A stretch of 64,000 nucleotides of DNA from CAWDZK01 sp963726615 (GTDB lineage: Bacteria; Actinomycetota; Actinomycetes; JACCUZ01), in NCBI GenBank assembly GCA_963726615.1, contig CAVSCX010000003.1:372001-436000 (forward strand), written 5' to 3'. Positions 47,364 through 56,148 of the stretch are shown one piece after another (within the stretch, counting starts at the first letter, position 1; the number at the start of each line of letters is the position of its first letter). A program made the translations under genes and the position numbers. The notes under the pieces were generated by a model that had not been told where the DNA came from, did not search any database, and was given only the letters and a program-made list of their open reading frames with translations.

Positions 47364-48338
47364 GTGGACTACACCCATCTGGGCCGGAGCGGCCTGTCGG
47401 TCAGCCGACTCTGCCTGGGCACCATGAACTTCGGCCCGGAGACCGGCGAGGACGACTCGCACGCGATCATGGACAAGGCGCTCGACCTCGGCATCAACTT
47501 CTTCGACACAGCCAACGTGTACGGGTGGAAGAAGGGCGAGGGCGTCACCGAGCAGATCGTCGGCAGATGGTTCGCGCAGGGCGGCGGGCGCCGGGAGAAG
47601 ACCGTCATCGCCACCAAGCTCTACGGCTCGATGAGCGACTGGCCGAACGACACCTTCCTCTCGGCCCGCAACATCCGGCGGGCCTGCGACGAGTCGCTGC
47701 GCCGGCTGCAGACCGACCACCTCGACCTGTACCAGATGCACCACGTCGACCGGGACACACCGTGGGACGAGATCTGGGAGGCCTTCGACGTCCTGCGGAC
47801 GCAGGGCAAGGTCCTCTACTTCGGCTCGTCCAACCACGCCGGCTGGCACATCGCCAAGGGGATGGAGGCGGCCCGGCGCCGCGGTTCGACCGGGCTCGTC
47901 AGCGAGCAGTCGATCTACAACCTCCTGACACGGGACATCGAGCTCGAGGTCCTTCCCGCCGCACAGGACTACGGCCTCGGGGTCATCACGTGGTCACCGC
48001 TGCACGGCGGGCTGCTCGGCGGCATCGTCCGCAAGACCGAGCAGGGCAAGCGCCGGCTGAGGGGTCGGGCGAACGACGCGCTGAAGGAGAACCGCAAGGC
48101 CATCAAGGCCTACGAGGACCTGTGCGACGAGCTCGGCGAGAAACCCGCGGACGTCGGTCTGGCGTGGCTGCTCGCCCAGCCCGGCGTCACCGGCCCGATC
48201 ATCGGGCCGCGGACGATGGACCAGCTCGAGGGCTCGCTGCAGGCGTTGAAGGTACGGATGACCAAGGACGTGCTCGGCCGGCTCGACGACATCTTCCCGG
48301 GCCCGGGCGGCCCGGCCCCCGAGGCCTACGCCTGGTAG
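47364..48338 (+). CDS. Aldo/keto reductase
   Basis: A 324-residue NADPH-dependent (alpha/beta)8-barrel reductase. The catalytic tetrad is present: Asp in INFFDTANVYGW, Tyr in the same segment, Lys in VIATKLYG and His in DLYQMHHVD. Cofactor-binding residues are seen in YFGSSNHAGW and SPLHGGLLGG, and GPIIGPRTMDQLEGSL near the end. The KEGVTEQIVGRW-like segment matches the YajO/IolS subgroup. The natural substrate is unknown. GTG 47364 has CAGGA upstream; GTG 47349 is an alternative. Confidence 0.92.
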   Translation: MDYTHLGRSGLSVSRLCLGTMNFGPETGEDDSHAIMDKALDLGINFFDTANVYGWKKGEGVTEQIVGRWFAQGGGRREKTVIATKLYGSMSDWPNDTFLSARNIRRACDESLRRLQTDHLDLYQMHHVDRDTPWDEIWEAFDVLRTQGKVLYFGSSNHAGWHIAKGMEAARRRGSTGLVSEQSIYNLLTRDIELEVLPAAQDYGLGVITWSPLHGGLLGGIVRKTEQGKRRLRGRANDALKENRKAIKAYEDLCDELGEKPADVGLAWLLAQPGVTGPIIGPRTMDQLEGSLQALKVRMTKDVLGRLDDIFPGPGGPAPEAYAW

Positions 48339-48458
48339 CCCTCGGTGCCGGCCGGCGGACCATGTCGACGTGATCGACAGCCGCCTTGCCGGGCGGGCAA
48401 CCCGCGCACGGTGACGGCACGCCACGCGAAGCAGGTGGCTCGGCGGCCCGACGGAACG

Positions 48459-48542
48459 TCAGACCACGGCACCGACGACGACGAGGAGTGCGAGCACGGC
48501 CAGCGCGCCGAGCACCACCCACCGCCTGGTCCTCGGGTCCAT
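48459..48542 (-). CDS. 27-residue single-pass membrane peptide
   Basis: On the minus strand ATG 48542 opens 27 codons: MDPRTRRWVVLG, then a hydrophobic run rich in Ala, Leu and Val to the C-terminus. This is a positive-inside, single TM micropeptide typical of actinomycetes. A GGG-containing stretch 7-10 nt upstream may serve as ribosome-binding site. It lies between the aldo/keto reductase and the 2'-5' RNA ligase-like gene, downstream of the latter on the same strand. Too short for ordinary gene calling; function unknown. Confidence 0.5.
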   Translation of the reverse strand: MDPRTRRWVVLGALAVLALLVVVGAVV

Positions 48543-48565
48543 CCGGCGACCCTACGGCCGGCTGG

Positions 48566-49072
48566 TCATTGCAGCCGCACGCTCGCCAGGTCCTCGTGTC
48601 TCGGGTCGGGCCCGAGGTGCGACCGCACGAGGTGCACCTCCGTCGCGGTCCACGGCGGGCCGGCGTACGTCGAGAGCGCCGCCACCGCACCAGCCGGATC
48701 CGTCTCGCCGCGCAGACGGGCCACCGTGAGGTGCGGGCGGTAGGGGCGGTGGTCGCGGTCCACGGCGGCAGCCGTGGCGCGCAGCGCGTCCACGTCACCG
48801 GCCACGCCCAGCCAGACGGCGCGCCGCCGGAAGGCGCCGGCACCGGCGAGCACCAGGGACATCGGTGGTACGCCGGCCAGCACCCGGCCGAGCCGGCGGC
48901 GCAGCCGCTCGGCCTCGCTGTCGTCGACATCGCCGTAGAAGGCCAGCGTCAGGTGCCAGCGCTCGGGCGGCACCCACCGCGGACCGGGCTCGGCCCGGCG
49001 GACCGGTCCGACGGCCGCCGACGCGTGGTCCAGGGCCGCCGCGGGCGGCCGGAGCGCGACGAAGAGCCTCAT
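48566..49072 (-). CDS. thpR: RNA 2',3'-cyclic phosphodiesterase (2'-5' RNA ligase family)
   Basis: A 168-residue 2H-phosphoesterase with both HxT motifs: WHLTLAFYGDVD and PHLTVARLRG. The N-terminus MRLFVALRPPAAA is characteristic. These enzymes hydrolyse RNA 2',3'-cyclic phosphates (or ligate 2'-5' in vitro). ATG 49072 overlaps the stop of the sarcosine-oxidase-like gene (ATGA), so the two are coupled. Length is normal. Confidence 0.9.
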   Translation of the reverse strand: MRLFVALRPPAAALDHASAAVGPVRRAEPGPRWVPPERWHLTLAFYGDVDDSEAERLRRRLGRVLAGVPPMSLVLAGAGAFRRRAVWLGVAGDVDALRATAAAVDRDHRPYRPHLTVARLRGETDPAGAVAALSTYAGPPWTATEVHLVRSHLGPDPRHEDLASVRLQ

Positions 49073-50187
49073 ACCGTGCGTGCGGCGGCGGCTCGGAGCG
49101 GGTCGAACGGGGCCAGGTCGAAGCGGGTGCTTCCGTCGACGACAAGGTCGGCGAGCAGCTCGCCGAGCACCGGGGTGAACTTGAAGCCGTGACCGGAGAA
49201 GCCGCAGGCCAGCAGGACCCGGTCCGAGTCGGGGTGCGGGCCGACGACGAAGTTCTCGTCCGGCGTGAGGGTGTACCAGCACTCGGCGTCGCGGGTGTGC
49301 CGCGCGCCCAGGCCGGGGAACAGCTCGGCGAGGGTTCCCGCCACCTCGGCGGCCGTCCAGGCATCGGCAGGGCGGCTGGTCGAGAAGTGCACGGCCGCCT
49401 TCACGTCGGCGTGGCCCTCCTGGGCGGGTGCGCCGTACATCGAGGTCCCGTCAGCGCGGTCCCAGATCCACACCGGCAGCCGACCCGGCCGGAAGTCGTC
49501 CGGCACCGGCGGGGCGAACCAGTGCTGCACCCGCCGCTCCACGGTGAGAGGCAGGGAGAGGCGCACCAGGTCGGGCGCCCAGCGGCCGGGCGCCAGCACC
49601 AGGGCGCCGGTGGTCACCACGCCGTCCGTCGTCCGGACCCGAACGCCGCCCCCGGTCGCGGTCCAGTCGGTGACGGCGGCGTCGTGCCGCAGCGCGGCAC
49701 CGGCCGCCACAGCCGCGCGCAGGTGCGCCGTCACCGCGGCCTCGGGGCACACCGTTCCCGCGCCCGGCTCGTAGATCGCCGCGACGTCCTGAGGCGGGCG
49801 GACCGCCGGGAACCGACGGTGCACCTCGGCGGCGTCGAGCACCTCGTGCTCGAGGTGCCAGTGCCGGGCGGTGTCCAGGCTGCCGTAGAACACCCGGGTG
49901 TGCGGCTGCCCCAGGAACAGGCCACCGGTGCGGTGCAGCAGCGGCGCCCCGGACTCGTCGGCGAGCTCCCCCCACAGCTCGTGGCTGCGGCGCAGCAGCG
50001 GCACGTACGCAGCGCCCTCGAAGTAGACCTGGCGCACGATCCGGGTCTCGCCGTGGCTTGAGCCCTCGGCGTGCGCGGCCGGTCGCGGGTCGAGCCCGAG
50101 CACCCGGGCACCGCGCCGGGCCAGGTGCGCCGCGGCAGCGCTGCCGAAGCCGCCCAGGCCGGCGACCACCACGTCGTACGACGGCAT
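49069..50187 (-). CDS. Sarcosine oxidase / N-methyltryptophan oxidase-type flavoenzyme
   Basis: A 372-residue monomeric FAD enzyme. The dinucleotide fold is YDVVVAGLGGFGSAAAAHLARRGARVLGLD. GSSHGETRIVRQVYFEG is the MSOX/SolA signature. AECWYTLTPDENFVVGPHP includes the Cys expected to bind FAD covalently, and CGFSGHGFKFTPVLGELLADL is the C-terminal FAD motif. It probably oxidises an N-methyl amino acid or related secondary amine, giving H2O2 and an aldehyde. It is 6 nt downstream of the mycothiol-dependent enzyme gene and overlaps the 2H-phosphoesterase. Confidence 0.92.
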   Translation of the reverse strand: MPSYDVVVAGLGGFGSAAAAHLARRGARVLGLDPRPAAHAEGSSHGETRIVRQVYFEGAAYVPLLRRSHELWGELADESGAPLLHRTGGLFLGQPHTRVFYGSLDTARHWHLEHEVLDAAEVHRRFPAVRPPQDVAAIYEPGAGTVCPEAAVTAHLRAAVAAGAALRHDAAVTDWTATGGGVRVRTTDGVVTTGALVLAPGRWAPDLVRLSLPLTVERRVQHWFAPPVPDDFRPGRLPVWIWDRADGTSMYGAPAQEGHADVKAAVHFSTSRPADAWTAAEVAGTLAELFPGLGARHTRDAECWYTLTPDENFVVGPHPDSDRVLLACGFSGHGFKFTPVLGELLADLVVDGSTRFDLAPFDPLRAAAARTV

Positions 50188-50193
50188 GCGGCG

Positions 50194-50946
50194 CTACTGC
50201 GTGACGACGTGCAGCCGCTCCCGCAGCCCGGCCAGCACACCGTCGTCGCCCTCGAGCCGGACCGCCGTGTCGGGCCTCCGCCCCCACAGCCACAGGTAGA
50301 GCTCGGACGGCTCGCCGCTCACGATGGCGTCGGACGGCCCCGGGAGCCGGGCGAGGTCGACAGCATCCGGGTGAAGCGTCAGCCGCCAGATGCGGTCGGC
50401 GGTGCGCACGGCGACGGTGCCGCGGCCCGGCGCGTCGGTGCCGACGTCCTCGGCCTGGTAGACGAGGAACCAGTCGAGCACCTCGTCGATGCCGTCGACC
50501 GCGAGGTCGTGGTCGACGGCCGACTCGGCGCCGGTGCCGCTCTCGACGTCGACCCGGTGCACTGCCGCCTCCTGCGCCATCCGGCGCTGCCAGAAGCCGA
50601 CGTCCTGGTGGTCCTCGTGCCATGTCCATGACGGGGTCGCGGGGTCGCGGGACTCCAGCACGCCGAGCAGCTCGTCGCGCCGCTCACGGAACCAGGCGAG
50701 CACGCCCGCGGCATCGGCCGACTCGGCCGGACCCAGGTCCCACCCGGACTCGTCCCGGGGGCGACCGGCCCGGATGCAGGCGACCTTGTGGCTGAACACC
50801 GACCCGGTGTGGACCAGCGCGTCGCGCACGGTCCAGCCGGGGCAGGCCGGTACGTCGGCGTCCAGGTCCGTGGCCACCTCGAGCATCCGGTCGGTGTCGG
50901 CGCGCAGGTGACGCAGGAAGTCGGCGCTGCTCGGTGCTGCGGTCAT
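50194..50946 (-). CDS. Maleylpyruvate isomerase-family mycothiol-dependent enzyme
   Basis: A 250-residue protein with an N-terminal DinB-like four-helix MDMPI domain: FLRHLRADTDRMLEVATDLDADVPACPGWTVRDALVHTGSVFSHKVACI, with the metal-binding His; WHEDHQDVGFWQRRMAQEAAVHRVDVE adds further His residues. The C-terminal MDMPI_C domain ends in GEPSELYLWLWGRRP. Members use mycothiol as thiol cofactor in place of glutathione. The exact reaction is unknown. ATG 50946 is preceded by GGATGACCAC. Confidence 0.9.
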   Translation of the reverse strand: MTAAPSSADFLRHLRADTDRMLEVATDLDADVPACPGWTVRDALVHTGSVFSHKVACIRAGRPRDESGWDLGPAESADAAGVLAWFRERRDELLGVLESRDPATPSWTWHEDHQDVGFWQRRMAQEAAVHRVDVESGTGAESAVDHDLAVDGIDEVLDWFLVYQAEDVGTDAPGRGTVAVRTADRIWRLTLHPDAVDLARLPGPSDAIVSGEPSELYLWLWGRRPDTAVRLEGDDGVLAGLRERLHVVTQ

Positions 50947-50994
50947 GTGGTCATCCTGTCCACCCGTGCCGAGCGGCGCCACCCGGCACCGTGG

Positions 50995-52290
50995 TCAGGA
51001 CTGCTGGACGGTGTTCTTCGCCTCCTCGAGGCGGGCCGCGTCGGCACCGAACCGTCCGGTGACCGGGACCCTCAGCTCGTCCCGCAGCACCAGCCCCCGC
51101 TGCCGGGCGAGCACGGCGCCGGCCGCCGCGGCCGCCGCGATGGAGACCAGGCCGCCCCCGATCAGGCTCCATCGGGCCCCGAACGTCTCCGCGAGCAGGC
51201 CGACGAGGGGCGCGCCGACGGGGGTGCCGCCCATGAAGACGGCCATGTAGAGGGCCATCACCCGGCCGCGCATGGCAGGGTCGACCGAGAGCTGCATGGT
51301 GTTGTTCGCGGCGTTCAGCATCGTCATCTGGCACAGGCCGAGCGGGACCAGGGTGGCCATGAAGGTGAGGTAGGTCGGCATCAGGCCGGCAGTCACCTCG
51401 ACGATCCCGAAGGCGATGGCGGCGGCGACCACGAGGCGCAGGCGCGGCCGGCCACGGCGGGCCGCGATCAGCGCGCCGGACAGGGAGCCGACCGCGACGA
51501 TCGTGCCGAGGAGGCCGTACTCCCCGGCGCCCTTGTGGAACACCTCGGTGGCCATCAGCGCGGAGGTCATCTGGAAGTTGAGGCCGAAGGTGCCGACGAA
51601 GAACACGATGACCATGACCATGACGAGGTCCGGTCGGCCGCGGACGTAGCGGACGCCCTCGAGCAGCTGGCCGCGGCCTCGCGGGGACCGCGGTGCCGGC
51701 ATCAGCTCGGCCGGCCGCATCTTGGCGAGTGCGATGATCACGGCGCCGAACGACGCGGCGTTGAGCAGGAACACCGGCCCGGTGCCGACCAGGACGATGA
51801 GGAAGCCGGCGGCGGCCGGGCCGATCACCCGGCCGAGGTTGAACGAGGCGCTGTTGAGACCGACCGCGTTGGGCAGGTCCTCGCGGCCGACCATCTCGAT
51901 GACGAAGGACTGGCGGGCCGGCGCGTCGCAGGCGGCGCCCGCGCCGAGGAGCAGGGCCAGCACGTACACGTGCCAGACCTGGACGACCCCGGTGATGTCG
52001 AGGATCCCGAGCAGCAGGCCGACCCCGGCCATGAACGCCTGGGTGGCGATGAGGACCTTGCGCTTGGAATAGCGGTCGGCCAGCGTCCCGGCGTACGGCG
52101 CCAGCAGCAGCATGGGCAGGAACTGCAGGCCGGTGGTGATGCCGAGCGCGACCCCGCTCTGCCCCGAGAGCTGGAGGACGAGCCAGTCCTGGGCCACCCG
52201 CTGCATCCAGGTGCCGGTGTTCGAGACGACCCCGCCGGTGGCGTAGTAGCGGTAGTTGCGGTTGCGCAGGGCCTGGAACGTGGGGCTCAT
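50995..52290 (-). CDS. MFS multidrug efflux transporter (DHA3 type)
   Basis: A 431-residue, 12-helix exporter with the DHA3 signature: FQALRNRNYRYYATGGVVSNTGTWMQRVAQDWLVLQLSGQSGVALGITTGLQFLPMLLLAPYAGTLADRYSKRKVL; GRVIGPAAAGFLI follows in the middle. ATG 52290 overlaps the stop of the marR gene, giving a marR-efflux operon that is likely de-repressed by the exported compound. Confidence 0.9.
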   Translation of the reverse strand: MSPTFQALRNRNYRYYATGGVVSNTGTWMQRVAQDWLVLQLSGQSGVALGITTGLQFLPMLLLAPYAGTLADRYSKRKVLIATQAFMAGVGLLLGILDITGVVQVWHVYVLALLLGAGAACDAPARQSFVIEMVGREDLPNAVGLNSASFNLGRVIGPAAAGFLIVLVGTGPVFLLNAASFGAVIIALAKMRPAELMPAPRSPRGRGQLLEGVRYVRGRPDLVMVMVIVFFVGTFGLNFQMTSALMATEVFHKGAGEYGLLGTIVAVGSLSGALIAARRGRPRLRLVVAAAIAFGIVEVTAGLMPTYLTFMATLVPLGLCQMTMLNAANNTMQLSVDPAMRGRVMALYMAVFMGGTPVGAPLVGLLAETFGARWSLIGGGLVSIAAAAAAGAVLARQRGLVLRDELRVPVTGRFGADAARLEEAKNTVQQS

Positions 52291-52730
52291 CCGGCGCTGG
52301 TCAGCCGATCGAGCAGCGGAGCGGCGGCACGCAGCAGGTCACGCTCGTCCTGGGTCAGCTCGGCGAGCCGCTGGGACAGCCAGGCGTCGCGGCGCCGGCG
52401 GTCCTCGCGCAGCAGGCCCCTGGCCTCGGCTGTCAGGGCGACGTGGTGCTGGCGGCCGTCGGTCTCGTGCGGGCTGCGGGTGATGAGTCCCTGCTCCTCG
52501 AGGGCCGCGAGGGTGCGGGTCATCGACGGTGGCTGGACCTTCTCGTGCTCGGCGAGGTCGCGCGGGGTCAGCGGGCCGTGCCGGTCGAGGGTGGCGAGAG
52601 CCGCCACCTGGGTCAGGGTCAGGGCGTGCTCGGAGCGCTCCGAGCGGAGCCTGCGGGACAGCCTCATGACCGACACCCGCATCGTGCTCGCCAGCTCGGC
52701 GGTGCGGGTCATCGTGGGCATGCGCCCCAT
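52287..52730 (-). CDS. MarR-family transcriptional regulator
   Basis: A 147-residue winged-helix regulator: ALTLTQVAALATLDRHGPLTPRDLAEHEKVQPPSMTRTLAALEEQGLITRSPHETDGRQHHVALTAEARGLL is a typical MarR DNA-binding region with the DxRxxxVxLT wing. ATG 52730 or the following ATG 52721 may be used. An inverted repeat at 52743-52761, 13 nt before the start, is a probable autoregulatory operator. It is coupled to the efflux gene. Confidence 0.9.
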   Translation of the reverse strand: MGRMPTMTRTAELASTMRVSVMRLSRRLRSERSEHALTLTQVAALATLDRHGPLTPRDLAEHEKVQPPSMTRTLAALEEQGLITRSPHETDGRQHHVALTAEARGLLREDRRRRDAWLSQRLAELTQDERDLLRAAAPLLDRLTSAG

Positions 52731-52742
52731 GGTACCCGCAGA

Positions 52743-52761
52743 TCGTTACTTCTGCTAACGA
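52743..52761. promoter_or_regulatory. Inverted repeat TCGTTA-N7-TAACGA, probable MarR operator
   Basis: Perfect 6-bp arms separated by 7 nt, in an AT-rich patch directly upstream of the marR start. The spacing of about one helical turn between arm centres suits a MarR dimer. Confidence 0.65.
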
Positions 52762-52828
52762 ACGTTGCGTCGGGTGCGGGTCGGGCGGGAATGGCCTCGC
52801 CCGCCCGGCGGGCTGGCAGTGTTGACGG

Positions 52829-54250
52829 GTGCCCGCCAGCCGCGTACGCCGGGATGCGACTTCCGCCCTGGTCGCCGCCGCGCTGCTGGCCGGGTGCACC
52901 GGCGGAGCCGACCCGGGCGACGCGGCGCCGGGGAGCGGGGCGTCCTCGCCCGGCCGGCCGGCACCGACCACGAGCGCCACCCCGGCGCCGCCGGCCACGA
53001 CGACCCCCCTCGTGGTCGCCGTGCACCCGACCCGCGGACGGGTGGACCTCACGCGGCAGCAGGTCGCGGCCGTCCAAGCAGGCAGCGTCGACGACTGGGC
53101 CGACCTCGGTGTTGCCGCAGGGGCACTGCGCACCGGGACTGTCGCCGAGGTCCGCGCCGACCGGGACGTCGTGGCCGTGGTGCCAGCCGCGGAGGTCGAG
53201 CCGCCGTTGACGGTCGCCACCGTCGACGGTGTCGACCCGCTGCGGCAGCCCTCGGCGTACCGGCCCAGCGTGGAGGGACCGGTGCCGCCGCCGGTGACGA
53301 CGGTCACGGTCACGGGCGACCTGATGCTGGGGCGCCGGGTCGGCTCCCTGCTGGCGCGAGTGGGCGACCCGTCGGCGGCGCTTCGGCCCATGGCATCCCG
53401 GCTGGCCGCCGCTGACCTCACGATCGGGAACCTGGAGAGCACCTTGTCGCGTGCCGGCTCGCCACGACAGGGCGGCGACTCGTTCGCGGCAGCGCCCGAC
53501 ACCCGCCAGGGCCTGCGGCTGGCCGGCTTCGACGTGCTCTCGCTGGCGAACAACCACACCGGCGACTTCGGGCCGCGGGCGCTGGTCGAGACGGTCAGGC
53601 GCCTGCGGGACGGCGGCTTCGCGCCGGTGGGCGCCGGTCGCGACCTGGCTGCGGCTTCTCGGCCGGCAGTGGTGGAGCGCAACGGCGTCCGGTTCGGCAT
53701 CGTGGCGTTCAACGCGATCGGCGAGACCCCGGCGGCCGGCGTCTCGCAGCCGGGCGCGCTCCGGCTGCGGATGGCACCGCGCACCGGCCCGCTCGTGCCC
53801 GCCGACCTCGATCGGCTCACCGGCATCGTGCGGACCCTGCGCGACCAGGTGGACGTGGTCCTCGTGATGCCGCACTGGGGCACGCAGTACACGACCCGCA
53901 CCGTCCGGGACCAGCGCATCGTGGCGCGCGAGCTGGTGCGCGCCGGAGCGGACCTGGTTGTGGGCGGGCACCCGCACTGGGTGCAGGGAGTGGAGTCGGT
54001 GGGCGGCTCACTGGTCGTCTACTCCCTCGGCAACTTCGTGTTCGACATGGACTTCAGCCGCGAGACCCAGGAGGGGGCGGTGCTCGAGCTCACGTTCTGG
54101 GGTGCCCGGCTGAAGTCGGCCCGGCTGGTGCCGGTCGTCATCGGTTCCGACTTCGCGCCGCGGGTCGCGCGCCGCGGTCGCGGCGAGGCGATCCTGGCGC
54201 GGGTGTGGCGGGCCAGCGGGCGGCCGTTGCGCGGCACCCACGCGCGCTAG
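52829..54250 (+). CDS. CapA-family (poly-gamma-glutamate-synthesis-like) lipoprotein
   Basis: A 473-residue surface lipoprotein. Signal peptide with lipobox AALLAGC near residue 22, then a Pro/Thr-rich spacer. The CapA metallophosphatase-like domain starts near residue 165: TGDLMLGRRV, TIGNLESTL, SLANNHTGDFG, VVLVMPHWGTQYT, DLVVGGHPHWVQGVE and VYSLGNFVFD, including the His/Asp metal residues. CapA-like proteins act in capsule or gamma-polyglutamate assembly, but no capB or capC gene is nearby. GTG 52829 follows CAGTGT by 6 nt. The 3' end overlaps the convergent M28 peptidase by 4 nt. Confidence 0.88.
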   Translation: MPASRVRRDATSALVAAALLAGCTGGADPGDAAPGSGASSPGRPAPTTSATPAPPATTTPLVVAVHPTRGRVDLTRQQVAAVQAGSVDDWADLGVAAGALRTGTVAEVRADRDVVAVVPAAEVEPPLTVATVDGVDPLRQPSAYRPSVEGPVPPPVTTVTVTGDLMLGRRVGSLLARVGDPSAALRPMASRLAAADLTIGNLESTLSRAGSPRQGGDSFAAAPDTRQGLRLAGFDVLSLANNHTGDFGPRALVETVRRLRDGGFAPVGAGRDLAAASRPAVVERNGVRFGIVAFNAIGETPAAGVSQPGALRLRMAPRTGPLVPADLDRLTGIVRTLRDQVDVVLVMPHWGTQYTTRTVRDQRIVARELVRAGADLVVGGHPHWVQGVESVGGSLVVYSLGNFVFDMDFSRETQEGAVLELTFWGARLKSARLVPVVIGSDFAPRVARRGRGEAILARVWRASGRPLRGTHAR

Positions 54251-55233
54251 GCCTCACCCCGCCGGAGCCACTCCCACAGCACCGCTCCGACCCGGCCGAG
54301 CTGGCGCCGGCTGACCGTCCCGGGCAGGTCGCCGGCGGTGTGGTAGCCGGGCGAGTCGTTGCCTCCGACCCGAGCCACGACCTCGCCCGCCTTCTCGAAC
54401 GGCCAGTGGTCGCTGGTGCGGTTGTCGCAGGCCCGCGCCGGAACGCCGAGCCGCTCGGCAGCGGCGAGCAACGCGCGCTGGACCCGTCGCGGGGACAGCC
54501 CTCCGGTGCACACCGGGACCGGGCCGGGGGCGCCTACCCGGTCCAGCGACACCATGGCCAGCAGAGGAGGGCGACCGGCGTCGGCGCTTCGACGCACGTA
54601 CCGCTGCGACCCGAAGTGGTGCTGGTCGTCGCCCGGACCGCGCGGTTCCTCGGCGCCGAACGCGACGAACACGACCCGGTCACCGTTCGGTGCCGCGGCG
54701 GCGAGCCGGGCCAGCTCGAGCAGCACGGCGACGCCGCTCGCGTTGTCCTCGGCGCCGGGCGCCTGCGGAACGGTGTCCAGGTGGGCACCGAGCACGACGT
54801 GGGGCCTGGAGGCGTCGAGCCCCGGGGGGCGCGCGACAACGTTCGACGTGCGGCCGCCGCCGACGCCCACGCCCCACGACACACCGTCCGGCACCCGGAA
54901 ACGCTGCCTCGTGACGTCGTAGCCCAGGGCGGCGAGCTGCGCCCCGACGAGGCTCGCCGCCCGCGCGTAGGCGGGCGACGTCGCCTCCCGCGGGCCGAGC
55001 GCGGCAAGCCGACGTACGGTGCCCATCGCGGTCCGGGAGTCGAACGGCAGCGGCCCGCCCGGGCCGGTGGTGCCTGACGCCGTCGACACCGCCGCCGGGC
55101 TGGTCGGCCCGGACGTCGGGCGCGCGTCCTCCGATGCGGCCCGCTCCCCCTCGGGAGCTCGCGGGGGTTGCGCCCCGGTGCAGGCGGACAGTGCGACCGC
55201 CAGCCCGGCGACCCACGCGGCGGTTCGCATCAT
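54247..55233 (-). CDS. M28-family metallopeptidase lipoprotein
   Basis: A 328-residue exported aminopeptidase-type lipoprotein (lipobox AVALSAC near residue 18). Zinc ligands of the M28 family: His and Asp in VLGAHLDTVPQ, Asp in AEDNASGVAVLLELA, Glu-Glu in FGAEEPRG, Asp in VSLDRVG and His in DSPGYHTAGD. It probably cleaves N-terminal residues from peptides outside the cytoplasm. Convergent with the CapA gene, overlapping by 4 nt. Confidence 0.9.
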   Translation of the reverse strand: MMRTAAWVAGLAVALSACTGAQPPRAPEGERAASEDARPTSGPTSPAAVSTASGTTGPGGPLPFDSRTAMGTVRRLAALGPREATSPAYARAASLVGAQLAALGYDVTRQRFRVPDGVSWGVGVGGGRTSNVVARPPGLDASRPHVVLGAHLDTVPQAPGAEDNASGVAVLLELARLAAAAPNGDRVVFVAFGAEEPRGPGDDQHHFGSQRYVRRSADAGRPPLLAMVSLDRVGAPGPVPVCTGGLSPRRVQRALLAAAERLGVPARACDNRTSDHWPFEKAGEVVARVGGNDSPGYHTAGDLPGTVSRRQLGRVGAVLWEWLRRGEA

Positions 55234-55317
55234 CCGTCCACGGTCGCACGGCGGTTGCCGGTGGGCCCATACCCGCCCGATGGTGGGTGGTCCGCGATCG
55301 CGGGTAGGAAGCGCGGC

Positions 55318-56037
55318 ATGACAGCCCCAGCCACACCAGCGCCACCGAACGTTCCGGAGGTCGTCGTCTTCGACGTGAACGAGACCCTCACCGACATGTC
55401 CCCCGTCGGGGACCGGCTCGAGCAGCTAGGCGCACCCCGGGCGATGTTCGCGACCTGGTTCGCCTCGGTCCTGCGGGACGGCTTCGCGCTCACCGCGGCC
55501 GGGAGCTACGCCGACTTCGCCGACCTGGCGCGACACCAGCTCACCGAGATGCTGGACCCGATTGCAGGTCGCGGTGACCTCGACGTCGACGCCGCCGACG
55601 CAGCCGACCGGGTCCTCGCGGTGCTTCCCGACCTCGACCTGCATCCCGACGTGGCGCAGGGGCTGCACGCCCTGCGCGACGCTGGAATGCGGCTGGTCAC
55701 CCTCACCAACGGGGCCAGCGCCATGAGCGACGGTGCGTTCGCCCGGGCAGGGGTCAGCGACCTGTTCGAGCACCGGCTCAGCGTCACCAGTCCGCGCACC
55801 TGGAAGCCCGCCGCCGGCGCCTACCGGCACGCGGTCGAGGCCACCGGGACCCCGGCGGACCGGATGGCGCTCGTGGCCGTGCACCCGTGGGACATCGACG
55901 GCGCGACCCGCGCCGGGCTCGCCGGGGCCTGGCTGGACCGCACCGGGGCGTCCTACCCGGCGTACTTCCTGGCGCCAGCCGTCACCGGCCGGACGCTGCC
56001 CGAGCTGGCACACCGCCTCGTTGACCCGGACGGGTGA
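55318..56037 (+). CDS. HAD-superfamily haloacid dehalogenase type II
   Basis: A 239-residue HAD hydrolase. Motif I is VVFDVNETLTDMS with the nucleophile Asp; motif II is LVTLTNGAS; motif III Lys is in SPRTWKPAAGAY; motif IV is AVHPWDIDGATRAG. The DVNETL form is typical of actinobacterial L-2-haloacid dehalogenase-like proteins. Natural activity may be dehalogenase or phosphatase. ATG 55318 has AGGAAG upstream. Confidence 0.88.
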   Translation: MTAPATPAPPNVPEVVVFDVNETLTDMSPVGDRLEQLGAPRAMFATWFASVLRDGFALTAAGSYADFADLARHQLTEMLDPIAGRGDLDVDAADAADRVLAVLPDLDLHPDVAQGLHALRDAGMRLVTLTNGASAMSDGAFARAGVSDLFEHRLSVTSPRTWKPAAGAYRHAVEATGTPADRMALVAVHPWDIDGATRAGLAGAWLDRTGASYPAYFLAPAVTGRTLPELAHRLVDPDG

Positions 56038-56148
56038 CCGGGTGATGACGACTGCGTGACGCCGCGACGAAACATGCCCGCGAGGCCGGTGCCACGCCGT
56101 ACCGTCCCCACATGTCCCCGTGTTGCCGCGCCGGTCGTACGTAGCGTG

